A stretch of DNA of 64,000 nt from Bacteroidota bacterium. GTDB lineage: Bacteria; Bacteroidota; JABWAT01. Each line of letters opens with the position of its first letter. Positions within the stretch are counted from its first letter, which is position 1. The position numbers were made by a program, and so were the translations under genes. This document shows, piece by piece, positions 1-7,560 of the stretch. Location: positions 62,001-126,000 of the forward strand of contig JAIUNL010000007.1 of the NCBI GenBank assembly GCA_020161835.1, read 5' to 3'. The notes below the pieces were generated by a model. The model was not told where the DNA came from. It worked only from the letters and a program-made list of their open reading frames with translations, and did no database searches.

Positions 1-557
1 ATGTTCAGCTTATCTGTGAATCCTGTAACGGTAAAAGATTTAAAAAAGAAGTTCTTGAAGTTAGGCTGAACGGGAAAAATATTGCCGATGTTCTCAGTAT
101 GACCGTTGAAGAAAGCCTTCATTTTTTTACAAAACACAAAAGAACACGTCAGAGACTTCAGATTCTGATGGATGTAGGATTAGGTTATCTTCGTCTTGGT
201 CAAAGTGCTTCAACTCTGTCGGGTGGTGAAGCTCAGCGATTAAAACTGGCAAGCCATCTAACCGAAGAACGTTCTGAACCCACACTTTTTTTCTTTGATG
301 AACCTACTACCGGACTTCATTTTGAAGACATTGGGAAACTGATTGATTGTTTTCAGCGACTGATTAATCACGGCCACGGCGTCATTGTTATTGAGCACAA
401 TCTTGAAGTCATAAAATGCGCCGATTGGGTCATTGATCTGGGTCCGGAAGGTGGAGATGAAGGCGGAAATATCGTTGCCATCGGAACCCCCGAACAAGTT
501 GCTGAAAATCCGGCCAGTTTCACCGGAAAATACCTTCGGGAGTATTTGGGGAAGTAG
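1..557 (+). CDS. uvrA: UvrA, excinuclease ABC subunit A (C-terminal part)
   Basis: This is the 3' end of the UvrA damage-recognition ATPase of nucleotide excision repair; the gene begins before the window and the frame is open from base 3. The visible part starts in the second half of the C-terminal zinc finger (CESCNGKRF). It continues through the ABC signature LSGGEAQRLKLA, the Walker B segment LFFFDEPTTGLHF and the switch His in VIVIEHN, and ends with the usual DLGPEGGDEGG tail. All late UvrA motifs are intact and in order, so the gene looks functional. The next gene is 421 bp away, and the stop codon is followed at once by a repeat array. Confidence 0.96.
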   Translation, partial: VQLICESCNGKRFKKEVLEVRLNGKNIADVLSMTVEESLHFFTKHKRTRQRLQILMDVGLGYLRLGQSASTLSGGEAQRLKLASHLTEERSEPTLFFFDEPTTGLHFEDIGKLIDCFQRLINHGHGVIVIEHNLEVIKCADWVIDLGPEGGDEGGNIVAIGTPEQVAENPASFTGKYLREYLGK

Positions 558-559
558 AA

Positions 560-601
560 AAAGTTATAAGTTACAAGTGACAAGTTACAGGTTATAAGTG
601 A
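560..601 (+). repeat. Heptad array, family I (YAAGTKA), 6 units
   Basis: Six consecutive 7-bp units in register: AAAGTTA, TAAGTTA, CAAGTGA, CAAGTTA, CAGGTTA, TAAGTGA. GT at unit positions 4-5 and A at position 7 are constant. The array starts 3 bases after the uvrA stop codon. The same consensus recurs at 10660-10694 and 13908-13956, and inverted at 10876-10980. Confidence 0.85.
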
Positions 602-640
602 AATCCTGCAAATAAAACAAATTAGTTTCATGGAAGAATT

Positions 641-690
641 AAATTCCCCTCCTTCTCAAGGAGGGGTGGCGTAGCCGGGGTGGTTTGGTT
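641..690. repeat. Dispersed hairpin repeat, copy 1
   Basis: A perfect 9-bp stem (646-654 CCCCTCCTT pairing with 658-666 AAGGAGGGG, loop CTC) is followed by a conserved tail, GTGGCGTAGCCGGGGTGG. A second copy lies at 8801-8850 in the opposite orientation and matches at most positions. No T-run follows the stem, so it is not a standard intrinsic terminator. Confidence 0.8.
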
Positions 691-840
691 GTTTAAGTTT
701 TTTTACAATTCCCGCACTGTGCATAGGAAGGGAAACAAATTTCAATTTTGCCTTTAATGCCCAACGGGCTGACATGATTGTAGCAAACCAATAACAAAGT
801 AATAAAAACCCCGAAGGGATGACATTATATTCCAGTCAAA

Positions 841-910
841 ATTCGCTATCCGCAATTCGATATCCCCCATCCGCCATTCGCCATTTCATACCGTAAATCC
901 ATTATTTCAT
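841..910 (+). repeat. Heptad array, family II (ATTCRCC), 10 units
   Basis: Ten 7-bp units in register, all beginning with A and nine with AT: ATTCGCT, ATCCGCA, ATTCGAT, ATCCCCC, ATCCGCC, ATTCGCC, ATTTCAT, ACCGTAA, ATCCATT, ATTTCAT. The same family lies in the same orientation at 2224-2279, on the far side of the serine hydrolase gene. Confidence 0.8.
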
Positions 911-964
911 TCCTTCCCTTTTTATTTTCATCCTTTACAGTATTCAGATTTGAAATCGAATTCC

Positions 965-972
965 TAGATTTG
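965..972 (+). promoter_or_regulatory. Bacteroidota-type -7 element (TAGATTTG)
   Basis: TAGATTTG matches the Bacteroidota -7 consensus TAnnTTTG. Only six bases separate it from the ATG at 979. Transcription should therefore begin at or next to that ATG, giving a leaderless or nearly leaderless message. No good -33 TTG is seen 20 bp upstream. Confidence 0.5.
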
Positions 973-978
973 TGAAAA

Positions 979-2100
979 ATGGAATCAACAGTGAAACAAT
1001 CTTTTATCTTCGCTATTATCTTCGGTCTTTTTATAACTTCCTGCAGTTCAACAAAAGAAATTCCCGCTGAAATAAAACTACAGAAACTGCTCAGCGAAAC
1101 AGTGGATAATGAAGAAATCTTCGGTGTTGTTGCAACCGTTGAAAAAGGGGATAATTCTTTTTCCTGGACAGGCTCTGCAGGTAACCTGACGGCTGATAAA
1201 CCCTTTTTCATTGCCAGTACAACCAAATTGTATATTACTGCTGTCCTTCTGAAACTTCGTTCAGAAGGCAGAATTTCACTTGACGATAAAATTTCAAAGT
1301 ATCTTCGTCAGGAAACCTTGTTTGGTTTACATGTTCTGAAAGGCACTGAGTATTCAGATTCAATCACCATTCGGCAGTTGATGGCTCAAACCTCAGGCCT
1401 GCCCGATTATTTCCAACAGGAAAAAAGTGATGGCAGCAGTCTGGAAAAAGAACTTTCAGCTGGCAAAGACCAATCCTGGGATGTTGAAACTGTTTTGGCA
1501 GAATCAAAAAAAATGAGTCCGCATTTTAAACCGGGTGAAAAGGGAAAGGCATTTTATTCGGATACCAATTACCAATTGTTGGGAAAAATAATTGAAAAGG
1601 TAACCGGACTTCCAATAAAAGCTGTTTTTTCTGAATTCATCTTTAAACCTCTCAACCTGAAACAGACTTATCTTTATTTTGATAGTTCTGACACCCTTCC
1701 GGCAAAACTGTATTTTGAAAAACGGGAATTAAACATACCGAAAGCGATGGTTTCATTTGGTCCGGATGGAGGAATCGTTTCAACTTCAGCCGAAACCATG
1801 ATTTTTCTGCGTGCATTTTTTGCAGGAAGGTTTTTTCCGGTGAAGGATTTGAAGGAAATCCAGCAATGGAATGACATTTTTTTTCCGCTGGAATATGGAA
1901 TTGGAATTTCAAGATTTAAGCTTTCGTGGTTTTTCTCACCTTTTAGCCCTATCCCTGAAATCATGGGTCATTCTGGGTTATCGGGTGCTTTTGCCTTTTA
2001 TTGTCCTGAAAAGGATTTGTACATGACCGGAACGGTTAACCAGGTTGCAAGTCCTGATGAATCATTTAAACTGATGATTAAGATCTTGGGGGAGTTTTGA
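979..2100 (+). CDS. Beta-lactamase-fold serine hydrolase, lipoprotein
   Basis: The protein belongs to the class C beta-lactamase/D-alanyl-D-alanine carboxypeptidase-like family. It has a lipoprotein signal peptide with lipobox ITSC (Cys22), so it should be anchored in a membrane facing the periplasm or surface. Family motifs are present: S80-T-T-K83 as the SxxK nucleophile, YSDTNY near residue 193 in the YxN position, and HSG near 331 replacing KTG. These motifs fit a peptidase or esterase as well as a beta-lactamase, and the substrate cannot be read from sequence. GTG at 991 is an alternative start that gives a more typical signal peptide (MKQSF) with GGAA ahead of it. The gene is flanked by heptad arrays on both sides. 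Confidence 0.85.
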   Translation: MESTVKQSFIFAIIFGLFITSCSSTKEIPAEIKLQKLLSETVDNEEIFGVVATVEKGDNSFSWTGSAGNLTADKPFFIASTTKLYITAVLLKLRSEGRISLDDKISKYLRQETLFGLHVLKGTEYSDSITIRQLMAQTSGLPDYFQQEKSDGSSLEKELSAGKDQSWDVETVLAESKKMSPHFKPGEKGKAFYSDTNYQLLGKIIEKVTGLPIKAVFSEFIFKPLNLKQTYLYFDSSDTLPAKLYFEKRELNIPKAMVSFGPDGGIVSTSAETMIFLRAFFAGRFFPVKDLKEIQQWNDIFFPLEYGIGISRFKLSWFFSPFSPIPEIMGHSGLSGAFAFYCPEKDLYMTGTVNQVASPDESFKLMIKILGEF

Positions 2101-2142
<42 letters not shown>

Positions 2143-2169
2143 TGGTAATTTAGCCTTGTAATCTATTGA

Positions 2170-2197
2170 CTTCAATTCAAAATTTAAAATTTAAAAT
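2170..2197 (+). repeat. A/T-rich heptads (TTAAAAT type)
   Basis: Four units in 7-bp register: CTTCAAT, TCAAAAT, TTAAAAT, TTAAAAT. The stretch is short and AT-rich, so chance is possible, but it sits between two clear heptad arrays. Confidence 0.5.
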
Positions 2198-2223
2198 TTG
2201 CTTCGCAGAACTATCGTTTCAAA

Positions 2224-2279
2224 ATTCGGTATACGCCATTCGCCATTCGTAATTCGTAATTCGCCATTCGCCATTCACC
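2224..2279 (+). repeat. Heptad array, family II (ATTCRCC), 8 units
   Basis: Eight units in register: ATTCGGT, ATACGCC, ATTCGCC, ATTCGTA, ATTCGTA, ATTCGCC, ATTCGCC, ATTCACC. All begin with AT. The array is a direct-orientation relative of 841-910 across the serine hydrolase gene. The remaining 100 bp before the next gene show nothing recognisable apart from its ribosome binding site. Confidence 0.88.
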
Positions 2280-2381
2280 CCCACACTTTCCCCTTTCTTT
2301 ATAACCATATCTTAATTACTCCGGACTGTTTTTTTTCCTACTTTAACGCTGTACGCATTCTGTTCAAACCCGGAGGCTTTT

Positions 2382-3128
2382 ATGTTAACCGAACTTGAAA
2401 AATGGTACGAAGACCAGGTTTCGAGGTACGAAGACGTACTCGAATCTTTACGCAGTCAAAATCCGGCAATTACAAAGAATTTAATACCGTGTCTTCCTCA
2501 TATTGATCCTGACTATTTTAAGCCAGGAAATTTCAGAGTTATGCACTTAGGACTTAATTCCTATCTGAGTGCAAAGGAGTATCCGCCTGAATTCGTGAAA
2601 TATGAATTCATGGAGCATGAAGATTGGTGGAAGGAACATATAAACGAAAAAATCTGGCATCATCATTACCAGATGAATCACGTGAACCAGATTGTGAAAA
2701 AGTATTTTTATGAACCGGCGGAATTTCGAACGAATGTGATCAAGATTTATCTGGGCAGTTCAGTCGGACAAAAAGATTTTTCAGTTGCAAAACAGGTAAA
2801 AGAACTTGCGAAGAAACAGACATGGGAAGAGTTTGATCTGCTTCATGAGCAAAAATTGCTTCCGAATCTCATTTTTTGTTATAAGCCGTATGTCTGGGAG
2901 GTGATAAACGGTTACATCAAGTCAAGATTTCATTCTGAAACACTTGAGTTGGAAAAAAATCATCTGATTTTGTCGGGTTCCGGGGATTGGAAGGTGGTGG
3001 TGGTACAGTTGGTGAAAGAAAGTTCGATCCTTGGCTTAACCGATCAGACCAATATTGAACACGTAATGAAGCACCACATCCGGTCAATGGAAGGGCATTT
3101 GCTCCCAAGGCATCTCGCACCGAAATGA
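2382..3128 (+). CDS. Conserved-looking protein of unknown function
   Basis: A 248-residue soluble protein with no signal peptide or membrane segment. The ATG is preceded by a strong ribosome binding site (GGAGG at 2370-2374). I do not recognise the family with confidence. The segment FRVMHLGLNSYLSAKE near residues 51-66 and LLPNLIFCYKPYVWEVI near 160-176 loosely resemble motif A and the following strand of uracil-DNA glycosylase-fold proteins (GLNPS and KPxxIVALGKxAWE). The Asn is kept, but the final HP-type motif is unclear. The middle is rich in His, Trp and acidic residues (EHEDWWKEH, WHHHYQMNH). It stands alone between a repeat-filled spacer and the pyrophosphatase gene 54 bp downstream. 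Confidence 0.75.
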   Translation: MLTELEKWYEDQVSRYEDVLESLRSQNPAITKNLIPCLPHIDPDYFKPGNFRVMHLGLNSYLSAKEYPPEFVKYEFMEHEDWWKEHINEKIWHHHYQMNHVNQIVKKYFYEPAEFRTNVIKIYLGSSVGQKDFSVAKQVKELAKKQTWEEFDLLHEQKLLPNLIFCYKPYVWEVINGYIKSRFHSETLELEKNHLILSGSGDWKVVVVQLVKESSILGLTDQTNIEHVMKHHIRSMEGHLLPRHLAPK

Positions 3129-3182
3129 CACTTTAAAGTATCATGAAACCGCATCTGTAATATTATAACAGGAGAAAAAGAT

Positions 3183-5606
3183 ATGTTAATCCGATCAATT
3201 CGCCGTCTGCTTTCGATTCCCGGGCTTCTGACTTTACTTCTTTTACTTACCGGTGCCTTACCGGCATGGGCTAACCCTGAAGGTGGTGAAGCCAATCTGG
3301 TAATTCCTGATCTGAGCTCGGTTTCTTTTCTGGGAATTGATGGATGGACGTTACTCTCCTGGGGAATTCTGATTTGTATCGGCGGATATTTATTCGGATT
3401 CATCATTTTCCGTCAACTTCGTGAAGCTCCTGTTCATCAGTCGATGCGTGAAGTATCTGAACTGATTTATGAAACCTGTAAAACGTATCTGATTACTCAG
3501 GGTAAGTTTATTCTGATTCTTGAAGCGTTTATTGCCGTTGTCATCGTTTTTTATTTTGGATATCTGAGGGAATTCCCGGCAGAACGGGTGCTCATCATTC
3601 TGGCATTTACGCTGGTTGGAATCGCCGGAAGTTATGGCGTTGCCTGGTTCGGTATCCGGGTAAATACTTATGCCAACTCCCGTACTGCGTTTGCATCCTT
3701 AAAAGGTGATCCGCTTCCGGTTTTTCTGATCCCTTTGAAATCGGGAATGAGTATCGGTATGATGCTGATCAGTGTTGAACTTTTTATGATGCTCTGTATT
3801 TTACTTTTTGTTCCCAATGAATATGCAGGACCGTGTTTTATCGGGTTTGCAATCGGTGAATCTCTGGCTGCTGCTGCCCTTCGTATCGCCGGCGGGATTT
3901 TTACCAAAATTGCTGACATTGGTTCTGATCTGATGAAAATTGTCTTCAACGCAAAAGAAGACGATGTGAGAAACCCTGGTGTGATTGCCGATTGTACCGG
4001 TGACAATGCCGGTGATTCTGTCGGACCGACTGCAGACGGATTTGAAACATACGGTGTAACCGGTGTTGCACTGATTACATTTATCATGCTTGCCGTTCCT
4101 GATGCAATGAATCAGGTTTCTCTGCTCGTTTGGTTGTTCGTTATGCGGATTCTTATGGTCATGACTTCTGGTTTAGCTTACGGAATCAATCACTGGATTA
4201 CCATGGCCATTTATAAAAACCACACCAAAGTGGATTATGAAAAACCGTTGACCAGTTTAGTCTGGCTTACTTCCTTATTGTCAATCGCCGTAACCTTCCT
4301 CATCTCTATGATTTTAATTCCTGATCTGGGTGACGGAACCCTCTGGTGGAAACTTTCATGCGTGATTACCTGCGGAACGATTGCCGGTGCTTTGATTCCT
4401 GAACTCGTAAAAGTGTTCACTTCAACTCACTCCCGGCACGTTCAGGAAGTGGTTCAGGCTTCAAGAGAAGGTGGCGCCTCCCTTAACATTCTTTCCGGTT
4501 TTGTTGCCGGTAATTTCAGTGCTTACTGGTTAGGCTTTACCATCATTGCCTTGATGGGAATTGCCTATTTCATCAGTTCCTTTGGCTTTGGTCAGCTTAT
4601 GATTGCTCCGGCCGTGTTTGCCTTTGGTCTGGTTGCTTTTGGTTTTCTGGGGATGGGTCCGGTTACAATTGCAGTGGATTCATACGGACCTGTAACTGAT
4701 AACGCACAATCCATTTTTGAATTGTCGATGATTGAAAACATTCCGGGAATCAAAGCCGAATTGAAAAAAGATTATGGTTATGATGTCGATTTCGAAAAAT
4801 CGAAACTCTTCCTTGAGGAAAACGATGGGTGCGGAAACACATTCAAAGCAACAGCCAAACCGGTTCTGATCGGAACTGCCGTTGTGGGCGCAACCACTAT
4901 GATTTTTACCATAGTGGTTCTGCTGACCGACGGTTTAACAATCAACATTGACAAACTTTCCATACTTCATGCTCCATTTCTGCTCGGTTTGATTGCCGGT
5001 GGTGCTGTGATTTACTGGTTTACCGGCGCTGCAACTCAGGCCGTTTCAACCGGTGCCTATCGTGCCGTTGAATTCATCAAACGAAACATGAACGTCAACA
5101 GTGATGCAAAAGCTTCAGTTGAAGACAGCAAGAAAGTGGTTGAAATCTGCACGAAATATGCCCAAAAGGGAATGTTCAATATTTTCCTTGTTGTACTGTT
5201 CAGTACGTTGTCATTTGCGTTTCTCGAACCGTATTTCTTTATCGGTTACCTGATTTCAATTGCGCTTTTCGGACTTTTTCAGGCCATTTTCATGGCGGAT
5301 GCCGGTGGTGCCTGGGATAACGCCAAGAAAATTGTGGAAACTGAACTCCATGAAAAGGGAACTGAACTCCATGCTGCAACCGTGGTGGGTGATACCGTTG
5401 GTGATCCGTTCAAAGACACGTCATCTGTTGCCATGAACCCGGTGATTAAGTTTACAACCCTTTTTGGCTTGCTGGCCGTTGAACTGGCTGTAAATATGAC
5501 GAAAGAAAGCGGATCGGGAATTACCACAGCAATTGCTGCTGTATTCTTTGTGATTTCGGTTGTCTTCGTCTGGCGTTCTTTCTATGCCATGAGAATTGAA
5601 GCCTGA
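3183..5606 (+). CDS. hppA: Membrane-bound ion-pumping pyrophosphatase
   Basis: This integral membrane enzyme couples hydrolysis of pyrophosphate to export of H+ and/or Na+. It has many membrane helices and the Asp-rich substrate loops: a DIGSDL segment, NPGVIADCTGDNAGDS with its clustered Asp residues, DNAQSIFE, and the C-terminal GDTVGDPFKDTSS. In the cation-determining segment GNTFKATAK, Lys555 occupies the position that is Lys in K+-independent enzymes and Ala in K+-dependent ones. Ala558 sits at the second discriminating position, which favours the K+-dependent type, so the prediction is mixed. At 807 residues it is longer than most bacterial homologues, with an N-terminal signal-like segment and about 45 extra residues before GNTFK. 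AGGAG lies just upstream of the start. Confidence 0.93.
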   Translation: MLIRSIRRLLSIPGLLTLLLLLTGALPAWANPEGGEANLVIPDLSSVSFLGIDGWTLLSWGILICIGGYLFGFIIFRQLREAPVHQSMREVSELIYETCKTYLITQGKFILILEAFIAVVIVFYFGYLREFPAERVLIILAFTLVGIAGSYGVAWFGIRVNTYANSRTAFASLKGDPLPVFLIPLKSGMSIGMMLISVELFMMLCILLFVPNEYAGPCFIGFAIGESLAAAALRIAGGIFTKIADIGSDLMKIVFNAKEDDVRNPGVIADCTGDNAGDSVGPTADGFETYGVTGVALITFIMLAVPDAMNQVSLLVWLFVMRILMVMTSGLAYGINHWITMAIYKNHTKVDYEKPLTSLVWLTSLLSIAVTFLISMILIPDLGDGTLWWKLSCVITCGTIAGALIPELVKVFTSTHSRHVQEVVQASREGGASLNILSGFVAGNFSAYWLGFTIIALMGIAYFISSFGFGQLMIAPAVFAFGLVAFGFLGMGPVTIAVDSYGPVTDNAQSIFELSMIENIPGIKAELKKDYGYDVDFEKSKLFLEENDGCGNTFKATAKPVLIGTAVVGATTMIFTIVVLLTDGLTINIDKLSILHAPFLLGLIAGGAVIYWFTGAATQAVSTGAYRAVEFIKRNMNVNSDAKASVEDSKKVVEICTKYAQKGMFNIFLVVLFSTLSFAFLEPYFFIGYLISIALFGLFQAIFMADAGGAWDNAKKIVETELHEKGTELHAATVVGDTVGDPFKDTSSVAMNPVIKFTTLFGLLAVELAVNMTKESGSGITTAIAAVFFVISVVFVWRSFYAMRIEA

Positions 5607-5630
5607 TTTTTGAACTTTCTTTTTCCTGGA

Positions 5631-5663
5631 TGTCATCCCGGCCGGCGAGCCGGGATCCATCCC
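5631..5663 (+). repeat. Dispersed palindromic repeat, copy 1 (before glnA)
   Basis: The sequence begins TGTCATCCCGG, ends CCGGGATCCATCCC and can fold into a short GC hairpin around a divergent centre. A second copy in the same orientation lies at 7336-7366, so the glutamine synthetase gene sits between direct copies. Such TCATCCCGG...CCGGGATCC palindromes are common intergenic repeats in many bacteria. Confidence 0.8.
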
Positions 5664-5760
5664 ACCGGAAATAAGAAATGTTCATCCTGTTTTACCAACC
5701 CGATCCTGACCAGACCGGGTTTATTTTCTAACCAAACCGACAAACCATGGAGTGACCACC

Positions 5761-7293
5761 ATGTCTTTTGCTTTAACCAATCCGCTAACCCTGCTGACAG
5801 GGAAAGACCCGCATGAATTTAACCGTCAGGATTTCCTCAATATTCTGGCTTCCCGTCAGATTGAAAGAATTACTTTCCATTACACGGCTCTTGACGGAAA
5901 ACTCAAAGAATTAAAAATCCCGGTACAAAACCGAAAGCAAGCTGAACGGATTCTTGCCAGTGGTGAACGGGTAGATGGGTCGTCTTTATTCAAAGGACTT
6001 GTAGATACCGCTGTTTCTGACCTTTACGTCATCCCTGATTATAAAACTGCTTTTTTAAGTCCGTTTGATCCGGGCAGTCTGGATTTTATTTGCAGATTTA
6101 TCAACCGGAATGGCGAACGGGTTCCGTTTGCACTTGATAATATTTGTTTCAAAGCCCACGAAACCTTCAAAAAAAATACAGGTTTTGAACTTCACGCTTT
6201 AGGTGAACTTGAATTTTTCCTGCTTCGTGATGAGCCTAAACATTTGTATCCGAACCCGAAACAACGGGGCTACCATGCTACCTCTCCTTTTGCAAAATCG
6301 GGTGAAGTTCTCAACGAAATGCTGAACCATATTTCTGCCATAACCGGCGCTGTAAAATATGGTCATTATGAAGTGGGTTATGTTGAAAAGCTAGCCAGCG
6401 ATAACCCTGAAATTGACGGCAAACAGGCTGAACAGGTTGAAATTGAGTTTCTCCCTGTTCCGGTCGACGAAATGGGTGATCATCTGGTTCTTGCCCGGTG
6501 GATCATCAGAAACGTGGCCTATAAACACGGCATGGTGGCAACCTTTACCCCCAAACTTGAAGAAGGCGTGGCCGGATCTGGTCTTCATGTTCACATGGCC
6601 GTTATGAAAAACGGTAAAAATCTAATGGTTAAGCCGGATGGTGCTTTGTCTGATGAAGCAATGAAGGTCATGGGCGGACTTTGCAGGTACGCCAACTCCC
6701 TGACGGCTTTCGGGAATACGGTTTCTTCTTCCTATCTCAGGCTGGTTCCTGATCAGGAAGCACCAACACGGGTTTGCTGGAGTGACATGAACCGGAGTGC
6801 GATGGTTCGGGTTCCGCTTGGATGGTCAAACGTCAGGGATTTATCTAAACTGGTAAACCCGGCACAAACTGAAGATTTTCACGATACAGACAGCCGGCAA
6901 ACTGTTGAACTCAGAACCGGTGATGGAAGTGCTTTTGTCCATTTGTTGCTGGCAGGAATTACAATGGCCGCTGAATCTGGTCTTGCAGATCCGGATGGCG
7001 TAAAAACGGCTGAAAAACTTTACGTCAGAGGAAATATTTTTGAGGATAAGGAAACCTGGAACCGGCTAACTCCTTTGCCGAAATGTTGTGTGGAATCCTC
7101 AAAATTGCTGGTTGAAAAACGGGAATTGTATGAGAAGGATGGCATTTTCCCGCCAAGTATGATTGACTATCTGTCAAAGCAACTTGCAGCAGAATATGAT
7201 GAACAATTAAACCGGCAATTGTCTTCACTTCCGCCAGATGAAAGGCTTAGGGAAACCAGAAAAGTTCTGCACAAAGATTTGCACCTGCACTGA
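5761..7293 (+). CDS. glnA: Glutamine synthetase family protein
   Basis: The enzyme ligates ammonia to glutamate using ATP and belongs to the type I-like glutamine synthetase fold. Recognisable segments are VDGSSLFKGL (cf. DGSSIRGF), GELEFFLL with metal-binding Glu residues, EVGYVEKL followed by QVEIEF, ATFTPKL with GSGLHVHM, WSDMNRSAMVRVP and QTVELRTGDGSAF. No adenylylation motif (NLYDLPPEE-like) is visible, so control by an adenylyltransferase is unlikely. A specialised gamma-glutamyl ligase is possible. I chose ATG 5761 because GGAG at 5749-5752 is well spaced for it; an in-frame GTG at 5752 would place the ribosome site on the start codon. No nitrogen-regulatory gene is adjacent. Confidence 0.88.
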   Translation: MSFALTNPLTLLTGKDPHEFNRQDFLNILASRQIERITFHYTALDGKLKELKIPVQNRKQAERILASGERVDGSSLFKGLVDTAVSDLYVIPDYKTAFLSPFDPGSLDFICRFINRNGERVPFALDNICFKAHETFKKNTGFELHALGELEFFLLRDEPKHLYPNPKQRGYHATSPFAKSGEVLNEMLNHISAITGAVKYGHYEVGYVEKLASDNPEIDGKQAEQVEIEFLPVPVDEMGDHLVLARWIIRNVAYKHGMVATFTPKLEEGVAGSGLHVHMAVMKNGKNLMVKPDGALSDEAMKVMGGLCRYANSLTAFGNTVSSSYLRLVPDQEAPTRVCWSDMNRSAMVRVPLGWSNVRDLSKLVNPAQTEDFHDTDSRQTVELRTGDGSAFVHLLLAGITMAAESGLADPDGVKTAEKLYVRGNIFEDKETWNRLTPLPKCCVESSKLLVEKRELYEKDGIFPPSMIDYLSKQLAAEYDEQLNRQLSSLPPDERLRETRKVLHKDLHLH

Positions 7294-7335
7294 GCAAAGT
7301 GACTAATTTCAACTTTTCTGAATAAAAAACGATAA

Positions 7336-7366
7336 TGTCATCCCGGACTTGATCCGGGATCCATCC
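7336..7366 (+). repeat. Dispersed palindromic repeat, copy 2 (after glnA)
   Basis: TGTCATCCCGG and TCCGGGATCCATCCC flank a short centre; ATCCCGGA pairs with TCCGGGAT across five bases. It is in the same orientation as the copy at 5631-5663. No T-run follows, so it is not a classical terminator. Confidence 0.8.
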
Positions 7367-7393
7367 CGCTGTGCGATTTTGACCTCGTCCTTA

Positions 7394-7457
7394 GGTCACT
7401 GAGCGAAATCGAAGTGCTAAATTCGACCCTCGGTCACTGAGCAAAGTCGAAGTGCTA
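7394..7457 (+). repeat. Two direct copies of a 25-bp repeat
   Basis: Copies at 7394-7418 and 7432-7456 share the frame GGTCACTGAGC, then AAxTCGAAGTGCTAA. A third copy lies inverted at 10845-10868 (GCACTTCGACTCCGCTCAGTGACC). All three are intergenic, next to other repeat families. Confidence 0.85.
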
Positions 7458-7489
7458 ACTTCTTCCCACCGAAAAAGATTAAGGTACCT

Positions 7490-7521
7490 ATTGATATTAA
7501 ACCGACAGTGGTGTAATTTGC
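7490..7521 (+). promoter_or_regulatory. Candidate Bacteroidota promoter for the oxidoreductase gene
   Basis: ATTG at 7490-7493, a 20-bp spacer, then TAATTTGC at 7514-7521. The spacer length matches the better promoters in this window. The -7 box has TTTG one base early relative to TAnnTTTG, so the match is partial. Confidence 0.4.
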
Positions 7522-7560
7522 CTTTATAATATTTTCCACAAAAATCGGATCGGAGAGGTT

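Larger units (their letters stand above)
558..978. other. 421-bp spacer made largely of repeats
   Basis: This gene-free stretch holds a heptad array (560-601), a hairpin element shared with 8801-8850 (641-690), about 120 bp in which I recognise nothing, a second heptad array (841-910), and a Bacteroidota-type -7 element just before the next start codon. Short open frames here follow the repeats and show no protein-like composition. Confidence 0.7.

Noticed and set aside
846..1226. Minus-strand open frame over the serine hydrolase start
   Set aside because: It is antisense to a gene with clear motifs, and part of it is repeat-derived.
2198..2398. 66-codon open frame upstream of the unknown gene
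   Set aside because: It is mostly the family II heptad array translated, and its end overlaps the well-supported start at 2382.
5631..7366. Flanking repeats of glnA as a composite transposon
   Set aside because: There is no transposase or target-site duplication, and the repeats are short palindromes.
7336..7366. Palindrome after glnA as an intrinsic terminator
   Set aside because: No T-run follows the stem, and an equivalent copy lies before the gene.
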